From CAZXFG01 sp964640515 (GTDB taxonomy: Bacteria > Patescibacteriota > Patescibacteriia > Magasanikbacterales > GWA2-37-8): DNA of 6,873 nucleotides. The stretch's first letter is position 1, and each line of letters opens with the position of its first letter. Position numbers and translations under genes: made by a program. The stretch spans positions 1 through 6,873 of the forward strand of contig CAZXFG010000039.1 in assembly GCA_964640515.1 (NCBI GenBank), in the 5' to 3' direction. Shown here piece by piece: positions 1 through 5,253 of this stretch. The notes beneath the pieces were generated by a model that ran no database searches, was not told where the DNA came from, and worked only from the letters and a program-made list of their open reading frames with translations.

Positions 1-11
1 GGTCTTCTTTA

Positions 12-20
12 TGGTATAAT
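12..20 (+). promoter_or_regulatory. Extended -10 promoter of the DUF134-ZIP-YibE/F-3D gene block
   Basis: TGGTATAAT is a perfect TATAAT hexamer (15-20) preceded by the TG of an extended -10. Transcription should begin near position 27, giving a leader of about 24 nt before the ATG at 51. The -35 region would fall before the start of the window and cannot be judged. The same nine bases recur in front of yidC at 3633-3641. Confidence 0.75.
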
Positions 21-50
21 ATTAACAAAGATAAATTAAAATATCAATTT

Positions 51-332
51 ATGTCTCCTAGACCAAGAGGTTGCCGGAGGGTGCGGATAAGCCCCGATAT
101 AACATATTTTAAACCGCAAGGCGTGCCCATGTCTGTTTTGGAAATTGTTAATTTAACCACTGAAGAGCTGGAGGCGTTACGACTTCGCAATATTAAAGAT
201 TTGGATCAAACCAAATGCGCCGAAATGATGAATACTTCCCAAAGCACTTTTCAGCGAATTTTAGAATCGGCCTATAAAAAAATAACTGACGCCTTAGTCA
301 ACGGTAAGGCTATCGAGATTGTCAAACAATAA
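51..332 (+). CDS. DUF134 (UPF0251) family DNA-binding protein, probable regulator
   Basis: A 93-residue protein, a normal length for the DUF134/UPF0251 family. The N-terminus MSPRPRGCRRVRISPD matches the family's MPRPRKCRRV-type opening, which also supports the ATG at 51 as the start. Residues 40-85 (LTTEELEALRLRNIKDLDQTKCAEMMNTSQSTFQRILESAYKKI, read as motif blocks) form the family's helix-turn-helix, related to sigma-factor region 4, with the conserved acidic 'EALRL..' helix and the 'AEMM..S..TFQRIL' recognition part. It ends in the typical VNGKAIEI. Targets of this family are mostly unknown; members often sit beside metal or Fe-S/nitrogenase-cofactor type genes. Here the next gene, a ZIP metal transporter, begins 4 nt after the stop. 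Inference: a metal-linked regulator of its own operon. Only one of the usual N-terminal cysteines (Cys8) is present. No Shine-Dalgarno precedes it. Confidence 0.93.
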   Translation: MSPRPRGCRRVRISPDITYFKPQGVPMSVLEIVNLTTEELEALRLRNIKDLDQTKCAEMMNTSQSTFQRILESAYKKITDALVNGKAIEIVKQ

Positions 333-336
333 TTTT

Positions 337-1185
337 ATGCCGAATAATATAATCTTAGCTTTTGTTTTGACAATTTTAGCCGGCCTGTCCACCGTGGTTG
401 GCGCTTTTATGATATTTTGGGTAAAAACCACTTGCACCAAATTTTTGTCATTTGGCTTGGGATTGTCTGCCGGCGTAATGATTTATCTTTCATTTTTTGA
501 GTTATTAAAAGAGTCAAATCATTTGTTGACCGGCGGCGTCAATGGTGGGTATAGCGGCTTGGTGGTAATTATGTTTTTGATTGGTTTGGCCATTGCCGGC
601 GTAATTGATGCTTTTACCCACAATAGATTGGAGGTGTGCCCTCGTTCGGAATGTAAAAATATGGGCATGCCCAACGCGATGGGCGATCAGTGGCATGGCC
701 ATAGACACCGACACGGACGGCGTTTTTCAGCGGAACAAGCGCTTTTAAAAACCGGTATTTTTACCGCCGTTATCATAGCAGTTCATAATTTTCCCGAAGG
801 CATTGCGACTTTTACCGCCTCCAGCGTTAGTTTGGTCTTTGGACTGCCAATCGCCATCGCGATCGCTATTCATAATATACCCGAGGGATTTTGCATCGCT
901 CTGCCGATTTATTACGCGACCAACAATAAAAAGAAAAGCATCATGTACGCGTTATTAGCCGGCTTGGCTGAACCGGTCGGAGCATTGCTGACCTATGTTA
1001 TTCTTTTGCCTTTTATCAATAATAATGTTTTGGGCGTAATGCTGGCTATTGTAGCCGGTATTATGGTATATATATCTTTTGATGAACTTTTGCCTACCGC
1101 CAGAAGATATGGCGGGCATATGAGTTTGTTTGGATTGGTTTGCGGCATGGTCCTCATGGCGTTTAGTTTATATTTATTGGGATAA
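337..1185 (+). CDS. ZIP family divalent metal (zinc) transporter, ZupT-like
   Basis: A 282-residue inner-membrane transporter of the ZIP family, which moves Zn2+ and related divalent metals into the cytoplasm. The two metal-site helices are intact: HNFPEGIATF (residues 150-159) and HNIPEG (179-184), followed by GLAEPVGA and the C-terminal VAGIMVYISFDELLP, all in the order seen in E. coli ZupT (257 residues). About eight hydrophobic segments can be counted. The loop before helix 4 is metal-binding in character: CPRSEC (101-106) and a run with four alternating histidines, HGHRHRH (120-126). I chose the ATG at 337, which leaves a 4-nt gap after DUF134; a TTG at 319 in the same frame would overlap the upstream gene and add six poor-quality residues. 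No Shine-Dalgarno is visible, so translational coupling is likely. Metal specificity cannot be read from the sequence. Confidence 0.94.
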   Translation: MPNNIILAFVLTILAGLSTVVGAFMIFWVKTTCTKFLSFGLGLSAGVMIYLSFFELLKESNHLLTGGVNGGYSGLVVIMFLIGLAIAGVIDAFTHNRLEVCPRSECKNMGMPNAMGDQWHGHRHRHGRRFSAEQALLKTGIFTAVIIAVHNFPEGIATFTASSVSLVFGLPIAIAIAIHNIPEGFCIALPIYYATNNKKKSIMYALLAGLAEPVGALLTYVILLPFINNNVLGVMLAIVAGIMVYISFDELLPTARRYGGHMSLFGLVCGMVLMAFSLYLLG

Positions 1186-1189
1186 AAAT

Positions 1190-2305
1190 ATGTTCAAAAA
1201 AATAGTTCCGTTATTCATATTATCGCTGTTTATTCCCATTTTTGTTTTTGCTCAAGCTGAAGAAAATAATATTCCCAATGATCGGGTTTTCAAGGCCAAA
1301 GTCATAAGAATATTAGAAGAAAGGATGATTGAACGAGAAAACGGATCAAAAGCTTTACAGCAAAATTTGCTTTTGCGGGGTTTAGAAAAGGAATGGAAAG
1401 ACAAAGAAATTGAACATAAAGGAATCTCCGAGATAGATATGGCCAGCGCCAATATTTATAAAGTTGGAGACAAAGTTTTAGTCAGCGAGGTAAAAAATAT
1501 TGACGGCGCCACTGATTATTATATAACCGATTTCATTCGAAGCGGTTATTTGTTTTGGCTGGCTTTGATTTTTTCCGCAATCATCATTATCATCGGAAAA
1601 AAGAAAGGCGTAAAATCATTAATCAGCTTGGTAGTCAGTTTTTTAATCATCATCAAATTTATTGTTCCAAAAATTATTAGCGGCAACAGCCCGTTGATTG
1701 TTGGAATTCTTGGAGCGCTGGTCATTCTAACCGTTATTATTTATCTAACTGAAGGGTTTAATAAAAAATCGCATATTGCCGTAATTAGCGTGTTTCTATC
1801 ATTAGTGGTTACTTTTATCCTTTCCTGGATTTTTACCCACTTAACCCGGCTAACCGGTTTAGCTCAAGAAGAAGCGGTATTTTTACTCGGCGCCAATAAT
1901 GGTATGATAGATTTTAGAGGTTTGCTTTTGGCCGGTATCTTAATCGGCACGATAGGGGTGTTGGACGATATTATCGTAGGGCAAGTGGAGGCCGTCAGGC
2001 AGATCAGAAAGGCGAACCCCAATTTTACTATTTTGCAGGTTTACCAATCCGCATATGAAGTTGGAAATACTCATTTAGGAGCGATAGTGAATACGTTATT
2101 TTTAACTTATGCCGGAGCCAGTTTGCCGATTTTGTTGCTTTTTTATCTAAACCCTATTGGCGTGGTTTCTTTTACCCAGGTCGTGAATAACGAAATAATC
2201 GCCACTGAAATTGTGCGGACGCTGGTTGGCAGTATCGGCGTGGCCCTTTCTATGCCGATTTCTACGATTTTGGCCGCCGTTTGGCTGAAAAATAAAAAAG
2301 TGTAG
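1190..2305 (+). CDS. YibE/F family multi-pass membrane protein
   Basis: A 371-residue protein of the YibE/F family. It has a signal peptide (residues 1-23, MFKKIV plus a hydrophobic core ending AQA|E). Residues 24-118 form an extracytoplasmic domain with the family's 'VFKAKVIRI...' and 'KVGDKVLVSEV' strands. About seven membrane helices follow (roughly 120-136, 140-160, 168-186, 196-216, 243-263, 298-320, 341-364). The family signatures RGLLLAGILIGTIGVLDDI (243-261) and NTLFLTYAGASLPILLLF (301-318) are clear. The molecular function of the family is unknown; YibE/F proteins have been discussed as permease-like or efflux-associated. The start is the ATG at 1190, because it exposes the signal peptide and sits 4 nt after the ZIP stop. 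A TTG at 1130 in frame would bury the signal peptide inside the ZIP gene. Being directly behind a metal transporter suggests a linked envelope transport role, but this is inference. Confidence 0.92.
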   Translation: MFKKIVPLFILSLFIPIFVFAQAEENNIPNDRVFKAKVIRILEERMIERENGSKALQQNLLLRGLEKEWKDKEIEHKGISEIDMASANIYKVGDKVLVSEVKNIDGATDYYITDFIRSGYLFWLALIFSAIIIIIGKKKGVKSLISLVVSFLIIIKFIVPKIISGNSPLIVGILGALVILTVIIYLTEGFNKKSHIAVISVFLSLVVTFILSWIFTHLTRLTGLAQEEAVFLLGANNGMIDFRGLLLAGILIGTIGVLDDIIVGQVEAVRQIRKANPNFTILQVYQSAYEVGNTHLGAIVNTLFLTYAGASLPILLLFYLNPIGVVSFTQVVNNEIIATEIVRTLVGSIGVALSMPISTILAAVWLKNKKV

Positions 2306-2322
2306 CGTTATTATGAATTGCG

Positions 2323-2781
2323 ATGAAAAACAAAAAGGCCATTAAATCCAGACGACAAAAAAGCAGAGGCGGAAAAATAGCCGGATATTTTATATTGCGG
2401 ATTTTTTTTCTAATTCTGCTTATTATCCCTTGTTTATCAGTTTCCTATCTGATTAAACGCGACGCTTTGGTGGTGATCGCTAAAAAGCAAGTGGTGGCGA
2501 CCGCTTATTCCAGCACCGTTGACCAGACCGACGGCACTCCTTGTATCACGGCCAACGGTTTCAATCTATGCGAAAACGGAGTAGAGGAAATAATAGCCAG
2601 CAATGGTTTGGTGTTTGGCACAAAAGTGCGCCTTCCCCGGTTATTCGGCAACCGAGTTTTTACGGTGGCTGATCGCATGAATCCGCGCTACGGCGGCAAC
2701 CGAATTGATATTTGGATGACTTCTCGCGAGGCCGCGCGGAATTTTGGCGCGCGGGTGGTGGAGATGGAGATAATAAAGTAA
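2323..2781 (+). CDS. Membrane-anchored 3D-domain protein, possible peptidoglycan-active enzyme
   Basis: A 152-residue protein. A strongly basic N-terminus (residues 1-26, many Lys/Arg) precedes one membrane helix (about 20-43), placing the rest outside the membrane. Residues 57-151 are a 3D domain, named for three conserved aspartates: here Asp70 (DQTDGTP), Asp117 (VADRMN) and Asp129 (RIDIWM). The fold is the double-psi barrel shared with the catalytic domain of MltA and with YabE/YocH-type resuscitation-factor-like proteins, so it likely binds or cleaves peptidoglycan as a lytic transglycosylase. That activity is family knowledge, not visible here. All three aspartates are kept. Two cysteines, Cys74 and Cys83, flank the TANGFN stretch and could form an extracytoplasmic disulfide. 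It follows YibE/F by 17 nt with no Shine-Dalgarno and is probably the last gene of the first block. No LysM or G5 module is present. Confidence 0.9.
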   Translation: MKNKKAIKSRRQKSRGGKIAGYFILRIFFLILLIIPCLSVSYLIKRDALVVIAKKQVVATAYSSTVDQTDGTPCITANGFNLCENGVEEIIASNGLVFGTKVRLPRLFGNRVFTVADRMNPRYGGNRIDIWMTSREAARNFGARVVEMEIIK

Positions 2782-2849
2782 TAGCTTGTGGTTTTTAATT
2801 CTGTGTGTTAGTTTAAAATAAGGCGGTTTATTTTTTAATTTTTAGGCCT

Positions 2850-3608
2850 ATGTGGTATCTAATTTTGACTGTTATCGTGGTGGCGATCTCCGGATTGCGC
2901 GTTGTTCAGCAATATGAAAAAGGAGTGATTTTTCGCCTGGGCAAAATTATAGGAGTTAAGGAGCCGGGTTTAAATTGGATTATTCCCTTGATTGATCAGA
3001 TGCGAAAAGTGGATTTCCGCACTATTACTTTGCCCGTGCCCACCCAGAAAATCATTACCAAAGATAATGTATCGGTGGATGTGTCGGCTGTGGCCTATTA
3101 CAAAGTGGTGGACGCGGTTAAAAGCATCGTGTCCATTGAAAATGTGATGAGCGCCATCAATCAAATCGCCCAAACCTCGGTGCGAAATATTGTGGGCAAG
3201 TTTCAGTTGGATGAAATTTTGAGTGAACGCGTAGTGATAAACAAGGAAATCGCCACAGTGTTGGACGCGCACACCGAGCCCTGGGGCGTGGTAGTTTCCG
3301 TGGTAGAGATTAAAGATATTGAGTTGCCGGAGGGCATGCAAAGAGCCATGGCCAAGCAAGCCGAAGCCGAGCGTGAAAAAAGGGCTAAAATTATCGCGGC
3401 CGAGGGTGAGTTTTTATCCGCGCAAAAATTAGCTGAAGCCGCGGATATTATCGCCGCTCATCCGGTAGCTTTGCAATTACGCAATCTGCAGACTATGGCG
3501 GAAATCAGCGTGGAGAAAAATTCCACTATTATTTTTCCCGCCCAGCTCATGAGCACTGTCGCTGAAGCTAAGAGATTTATATCGGGAGAAACCGGAAAAT
3601 TAGTTTAG
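2850..3608 (+). CDS. Slipin (stomatin/SPFH/band 7 family) membrane protein
   Basis: A 252-residue slipin, a normal full length. An N-terminal hydrophobic segment (residues 2-17) anchors it. The SPFH domain (about 18-165) carries the hallmark VQQYEKGVIFRLGK, PGLNWIIPLIDQMRKVDFRT, and the TKDNVSVDVSAVAYYKV strand pair. It ends in 'VEIKDIELPEGMQRAMAKQAEAEREKRAKII', which leads into the charged coiled coil used for oligomerisation, followed by a short C-terminal tail with TIIFPAQL. Stomatin-type proteins form ring or cage assemblies that organise membrane microdomains and often modulate membrane proteases. Slipins are frequently partnered with an NfeD protein; none is encoded here. Instead it lies directly upstream of yidC. 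The 68-nt gap from the previous gene allows a promoter (weak TAAAAT at 2814-2819, no convincing -35), so separate transcription is possible but unproven. Confidence 0.94.
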   Translation: MWYLILTVIVVAISGLRVVQQYEKGVIFRLGKIIGVKEPGLNWIIPLIDQMRKVDFRTITLPVPTQKIITKDNVSVDVSAVAYYKVVDAVKSIVSIENVMSAINQIAQTSVRNIVGKFQLDEILSERVVINKEIATVLDAHTEPWGVVVSVVEIKDIELPEGMQRAMAKQAEAEREKRAKIIAAEGEFLSAQKLAEAADIIAAHPVALQLRNLQTMAEISVEKNSTIIFPAQLMSTVAEAKRFISGETGKLV

Positions 3609-3611
3609 CGA

Positions 3612-3641
3612 CTGTCTTTAAAGCCCGGCCTGTGGTATAAT
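3612..3641 (+). promoter_or_regulatory. Extended -10 promoter of yidC
   Basis: TGGTATAAT at 3633-3641 is a perfect extended -10 with TATAAT at 3636-3641. A weak -35 (CTGTCT, 3612-3617, three of six consensus bases) lies 18 nt upstream. Transcription should begin near 3648, after the first in-frame ATG (3642) and before the second (3663). This decides the yidC start and suggests that yidC is not only read from the slipin transcript. Confidence 0.7.
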
Positions 3642-3662
3642 ATGGGTGGATTAGAAACTCTT

Positions 3663-4370
3663 ATGTTTAGCTATATTTGGTTTACTTATCTTTATCAGCC
3701 GTTGTTCAATGTGCTGATTTGGATTTACAGCAATTGGGCGGGCCAAAACTTGGGCTGGGCCGTGATTTATTTGACCATTGGCTTGCGGGTGTTATTGTTG
3801 CCGTTATCCATACTTTCAGAACGCAACGCCATCCGGCAGGAAAAATTTGAATTAGAAGCCGGAGAAAAATTAAGGGCTTTTAAGAACGATCCGATTGCCC
3901 AAAAAGACGAAATCAAACGAGTAATGAAAAAACATCATATTTCCCCTTGGGCCAAAGTGGTTACTTTGTTAATTCAGGCCTTGGTCTTGGTTTTACTTTA
4001 CCAAGTTTTCATGCGCGGCATCACGGGAGAGAAAGTGATAAAATATCTTTATCCTTGGTTCGTGGATTTCCCCGGGAAAATCAATGCTGTTTTTTACGGC
4101 TTTGAAATCGGCAAAGCGCATGATGCGGTTTGGGCCGGCATCGCCTCCCTGTATCTTTTTTGTTCTATTTTTATCGAGAATTACCATCGTAAAAAGTGGG
4201 TAAGATCAGAGGTGGCTTATCTGATATTTTTTCCTTTGTTTACCTTTACCGCGCTTTGGTTTTTGCCCATGGTCAAATCTCTGTTTATTTTGACAACCAT
4301 GATTTTTTCTGATATACTGACTTTAATCCGCAAGATACTCTTTCCGTTTAAAACAGCCGTCAAAAAGTAA
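3663..4370 (+). CDS. yidC: YidC/Oxa1 family membrane protein insertase
   Basis: A 235-residue YidC/Oxa1 insertase, which folds and inserts proteins into the cytoplasmic membrane alone or with SecYEG. The opening MFSYIWFTYLYQPLFNVLIW and the helix 'GWAVIYLTIGLRVLLLPLSI' (31-50) are typical. Arg42 is the conserved positive residue of the hydrophilic groove that receives substrates. A charged cytoplasmic hairpin (about 51-92, rich in Glu and Lys, ending in 'KDEIKRVMKKHHISPW') separates helix 1 from a second helix (98-116). Further helices lie near 156-172, 184-200 and 203-221. There is no lipoprotein signal and no large periplasmic domain. I chose ATG 3663 over ATG 3642, because the latter overlaps the -10 box and would be absent from the mRNA; if slipin read-through is used, 242 residues are possible. 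The C-terminal tail is basic (KTAVKK). It is flanked on both sides by SPFH genes. Confidence 0.92.
   Translation: MFSYIWFTYLYQPLFNVLIWIYSNWAGQNLGWAVIYLTIGLRVLLLPLSILSERNAIRQEKFELEAGEKLRAFKNDPIAQKDEIKRVMKKHHISPWAKVVTLLIQALVLVLLYQVFMRGITGEKVIKYLYPWFVDFPGKINAVFYGFEIGKAHDAVWAGIASLYLFCSIFIENYHRKKWVRSEVAYLIFFPLFTFTALWFLPMVKSLFILTTMIFSDILTLIRKILFPFKTAVKK
4290..4318 (+). promoter_or_regulatory. Strong promoter inside the 3' end of yidC, driving the second SPFH gene
   Basis: TTGACA (4290-4295, six of six) is followed after exactly 17 nt by TATACT (4313-4318, five of six), with an extended-10 TG at 4310-4311. The architecture is the same as that of the hrcA promoter (TTGACA, 17 nt, TGATATATT). Transcription would start near 4325, giving a leader of about 70 nt for the ATG at 4395. 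It lies wholly within the yidC coding frame. Confidence 0.7.
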
Positions 4371-4379
4371 TCTAGGAAT

Positions 4380-4385
4380 TATAAT
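4380..4385 (+). promoter_or_regulatory. Possible second -10 box just before the second SPFH gene
   Basis: A perfect TATAAT lies 9 nt before the ATG at 4395, but there is no recognisable -35 at the right distance and no extended-10 TG. If used, it would give a nearly leaderless mRNA. The stronger promoter at 4290-4318 makes this one dispensable. Confidence 0.25.
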
Positions 4386-4394
4386 TTTTACCAT

Positions 4395-4961
4395 ATGTCC
4401 GGCGATTCTTTGGATAAATTGATGTATTCTTTCGTCGTGGAGGATGTCCTAAAAGGTTTTTTTATTTATGTCCCTCCCGGATATGTGGCCTGCGTCTATG
4501 ATCTGGGCAGGGGAGTGTTGAAGAAAGTTTTGACCCCGGGTCTGCATTTTAAGATTCCGTTTTGGCAGAAAGCCAAATTATTTAACACCCAAACTCTGGA
4601 ATACAGCATCAACCGCCAATTTAATCAGGAAAATGAGCGAGCTTTAGGCGATATACCGATTGCCGCCGTGACTAAAGACGGGAAGAGAGTGGGGGTGGAA
4701 GGCACTATTTTACTGCGTCTGGATGTGCATCAAATACCAAGCATCTGGCAGACGATTGGCGAGGATTTTGTGGCGAAAATAGTTCGTCCGACCATCCGCA
4801 GCCGCATCCGCATGGTATTTAGCCGTTTTGACCATGGAGAAATTGTGGGAGGCAAGCGCGATACCGTGGAAATGGAAATGAAAAATGAATTGGAAAGGAT
4901 ATTTTACGCCCGAGGGATTTATGTGGAAAATGTCTTATTGAGCGAGATTTCTTCAATTTAA
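4395..4961 (+). CDS. Minimal SPFH/prohibitin-like (band 7) domain protein
   Basis: A 188-residue protein that is essentially only an SPFH core. Residues 22-70 contain 'PPGYVACVYDLGRGVLKKVLTPGLHFKIPFWQKAKLFNTQTLEYS', the prohibitin-type opening of the domain (motif read in parts). It continues with 'AVTKDGKRVGVEGTILLRLD' (90-110) and the 'VRPTIRSRIRMVFSRFD' helix region (130-146), and ends at 'GIYVENVLLSEISSI'. Two things usual in the family are missing: a convincing N-terminal membrane helix (only a short hydrophobic stretch, 21-34) and the long C-terminal coiled coil. The stop is followed 12 nt later by a terminator, and no other frame continues the protein, so this looks like a natural end, not a frameshift. 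Met10 is an alternative start. It may co-assemble with the slipin upstream; this is inference. Family assignment is good, exact subfamily uncertain. Confidence 0.85.
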   Translation: MSGDSLDKLMYSFVVEDVLKGFFIYVPPGYVACVYDLGRGVLKKVLTPGLHFKIPFWQKAKLFNTQTLEYSINRQFNQENERALGDIPIAAVTKDGKRVGVEGTILLRLDVHQIPSIWQTIGEDFVAKIVRPTIRSRIRMVFSRFDHGEIVGGKRDTVEMEMKNELERIFYARGIYVENVLLSEISSI

Positions 4962-4973
4962 ACAGTTATTTGG

Positions 4974-4998
4974 AAAGAGCTAGAAATAGCTCTTTTTT
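4974..4998 (+). terminator. Intrinsic terminator after the YidC/SPFH block
   Basis: A perfect 9-bp stem (AAAGAGCTA 4974-4982, TAGCTCTTT 4987-4995) is closed by a GAAA tetraloop and followed by a U-run to 4998. It begins 12 nt after the stop of the second SPFH gene and closes that transcription unit. Confidence 0.88.
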
Positions 4999-5177
4999 AA
5001 TATAAAAATGATAACTCGTTCGCGGTGAAAATGTTCAGATAATTTAGGACTCGTCGGAATTTTTGACCAAAAGCGCAAAAGTCATGTTGGTCAAATCCTT
5101 TTAGGAACATTCCTCCTTGTCTTTAAATTATAGCTTCACATTTTCAATGCTCACTTGGTTATCATTTTTATATTAAA
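4996..5177. repeat. 182-nt imperfect long palindrome, MITE-like or structured element
   Basis: The ends are perfect 20-bp inverted repeats (4996-5015 and 5158-5177, arm TTTAATATAAAAATGATAAC). Inside them, further matching blocks lie in the same nested order: TGAAAATGT 5026-5034 with 5138-5146, ATAATTTA 5039-5046 with 5124-5131, GGAAT 5056-5060 with 5109-5113, and TTTGACCAA 5062-5070 with 5087-5095 around a 16-nt loop. The whole element can fold into one long interrupted hairpin, with about 11 extra bases on the right arm near 5096-5108. It contains no usable reading frame. It lies between the terminator and the hrcA promoter, so it is not part of the hrcA mRNA. It could be a miniature inverted-repeat transposable element, a structured RNA, or a two-way transcription barrier. 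Confidence 0.75.
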
Positions 5178-5196
5178 TAAGCCACTTCCAGTGCTC

Positions 5197-5225
5197 TTGA
5201 CAGTAAATAAAGGGGGTGATATATT
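5197..5225 (+). promoter_or_regulatory. Heat-shock operon promoter upstream of hrcA
   Basis: TTGACA (5197-5202, perfect) and TATATT (5220-5225, five of six) are separated by 17 nt, with an extended-10 TG at 5217-5218. Transcription should begin near 5232. The -10 box overlaps the left arm of the CIRCE operator, so bound HrcA would block RNA polymerase. Confidence 0.85.
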
Positions 5226-5253
5226 ATCACTCAAGGACTTAGAGTGATAATAT
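5221..5253 (+). promoter_or_regulatory. CIRCE operator (HrcA binding site), variant with 12-bp arms
   Basis: Two perfectly complementary 12-bp arms, ATATTATCACTC (5221-5232) and GAGTGATAATAT (5242-5253), are separated by 9 nt. This is the layout of the classical CIRCE element TTAGCACTC-N9-GAGTGCTAA. Here the core is TTATCACTC-N9-GAGTGATAA, a single G-to-T change mirrored in both arms. The right arm includes the first two bases of the hrcA ATG, and the left arm includes most of the -10. The position directly before hrcA makes it an autoregulatory site for the hrcA and Nudix-GrpE operon. Confidence 0.88.

Larger units (their letters stand above)
4962..5251. other. Non-coding stretch between the SPFH gene and hrcA
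   Basis: No gene is seen on either strand in these 290 nt. The content is, in order: the intrinsic terminator, the 182-nt long palindrome, a 19-nt spacer, then the hrcA promoter and its operator. It is the only sizeable intergenic region in an otherwise compact window. Confidence 0.85.

Noticed and set aside
319..336. TTG start that would extend the ZIP transporter by six residues.
   Set aside because: It overlaps the end of DUF134, adds MSNNNF with no family support, and the ATG at 337 fits the 4-nt spacing seen at other junctions.
1130..1189. TTG start that would extend the YibE/F protein by 20 residues.
   Set aside because: The extension lies inside the ZIP gene and would hide a clear signal peptide beginning at the ATG at 1190.
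2313..2345. Short ORF starting at ATG 2313 between the YibE/F and 3D genes.
   Set aside because: Ten codons, out of frame with and overlapping the start of the well-supported 3D gene, no ribosome site.
2815..2836. AT-rich stem (AAAATAA / TTATTTT) followed by T residues, a possible terminator after the 3D gene.
   Set aside because: The stem is only A-T pairs and seven bases long, too weak to call. The region may equally be a weak promoter for the slipin.
2970..3359. 129-codon open frame on the - strand opposite the slipin.
   Set aside because: It is the mirror of a strongly conserved slipin gene, has a His-rich nonsense-like composition and matches no family I recognise.
4977..4992. GAGCTAGAAATAGCTC, strongly resembling the repeat/anti-repeat hairpin of the Cas9 single-guide RNA scaffold; a second scaffold-like string (TTTAAAATAAGGC) occurs at 2812-2824.
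   Set aside because: The hairpin is an ordinary terminator with a GAAA tetraloop and U-tract right after a stop codon. The two strings are 2 kb apart, and there is no cas gene, repeat array or vector sequence in the window.
5211..5220. AGGGGGTGAT, nine of ten bases matching an ideal Shine-Dalgarno sequence.
   Set aside because: It lies 31 nt before the hrcA ATG, upstream of the expected transcription start and inside the promoter spacer. No ATG, GTG or TTG follows at a usable distance. It would matter only for read-through mRNA in which the CIRCE hairpin brings it near the start codon.
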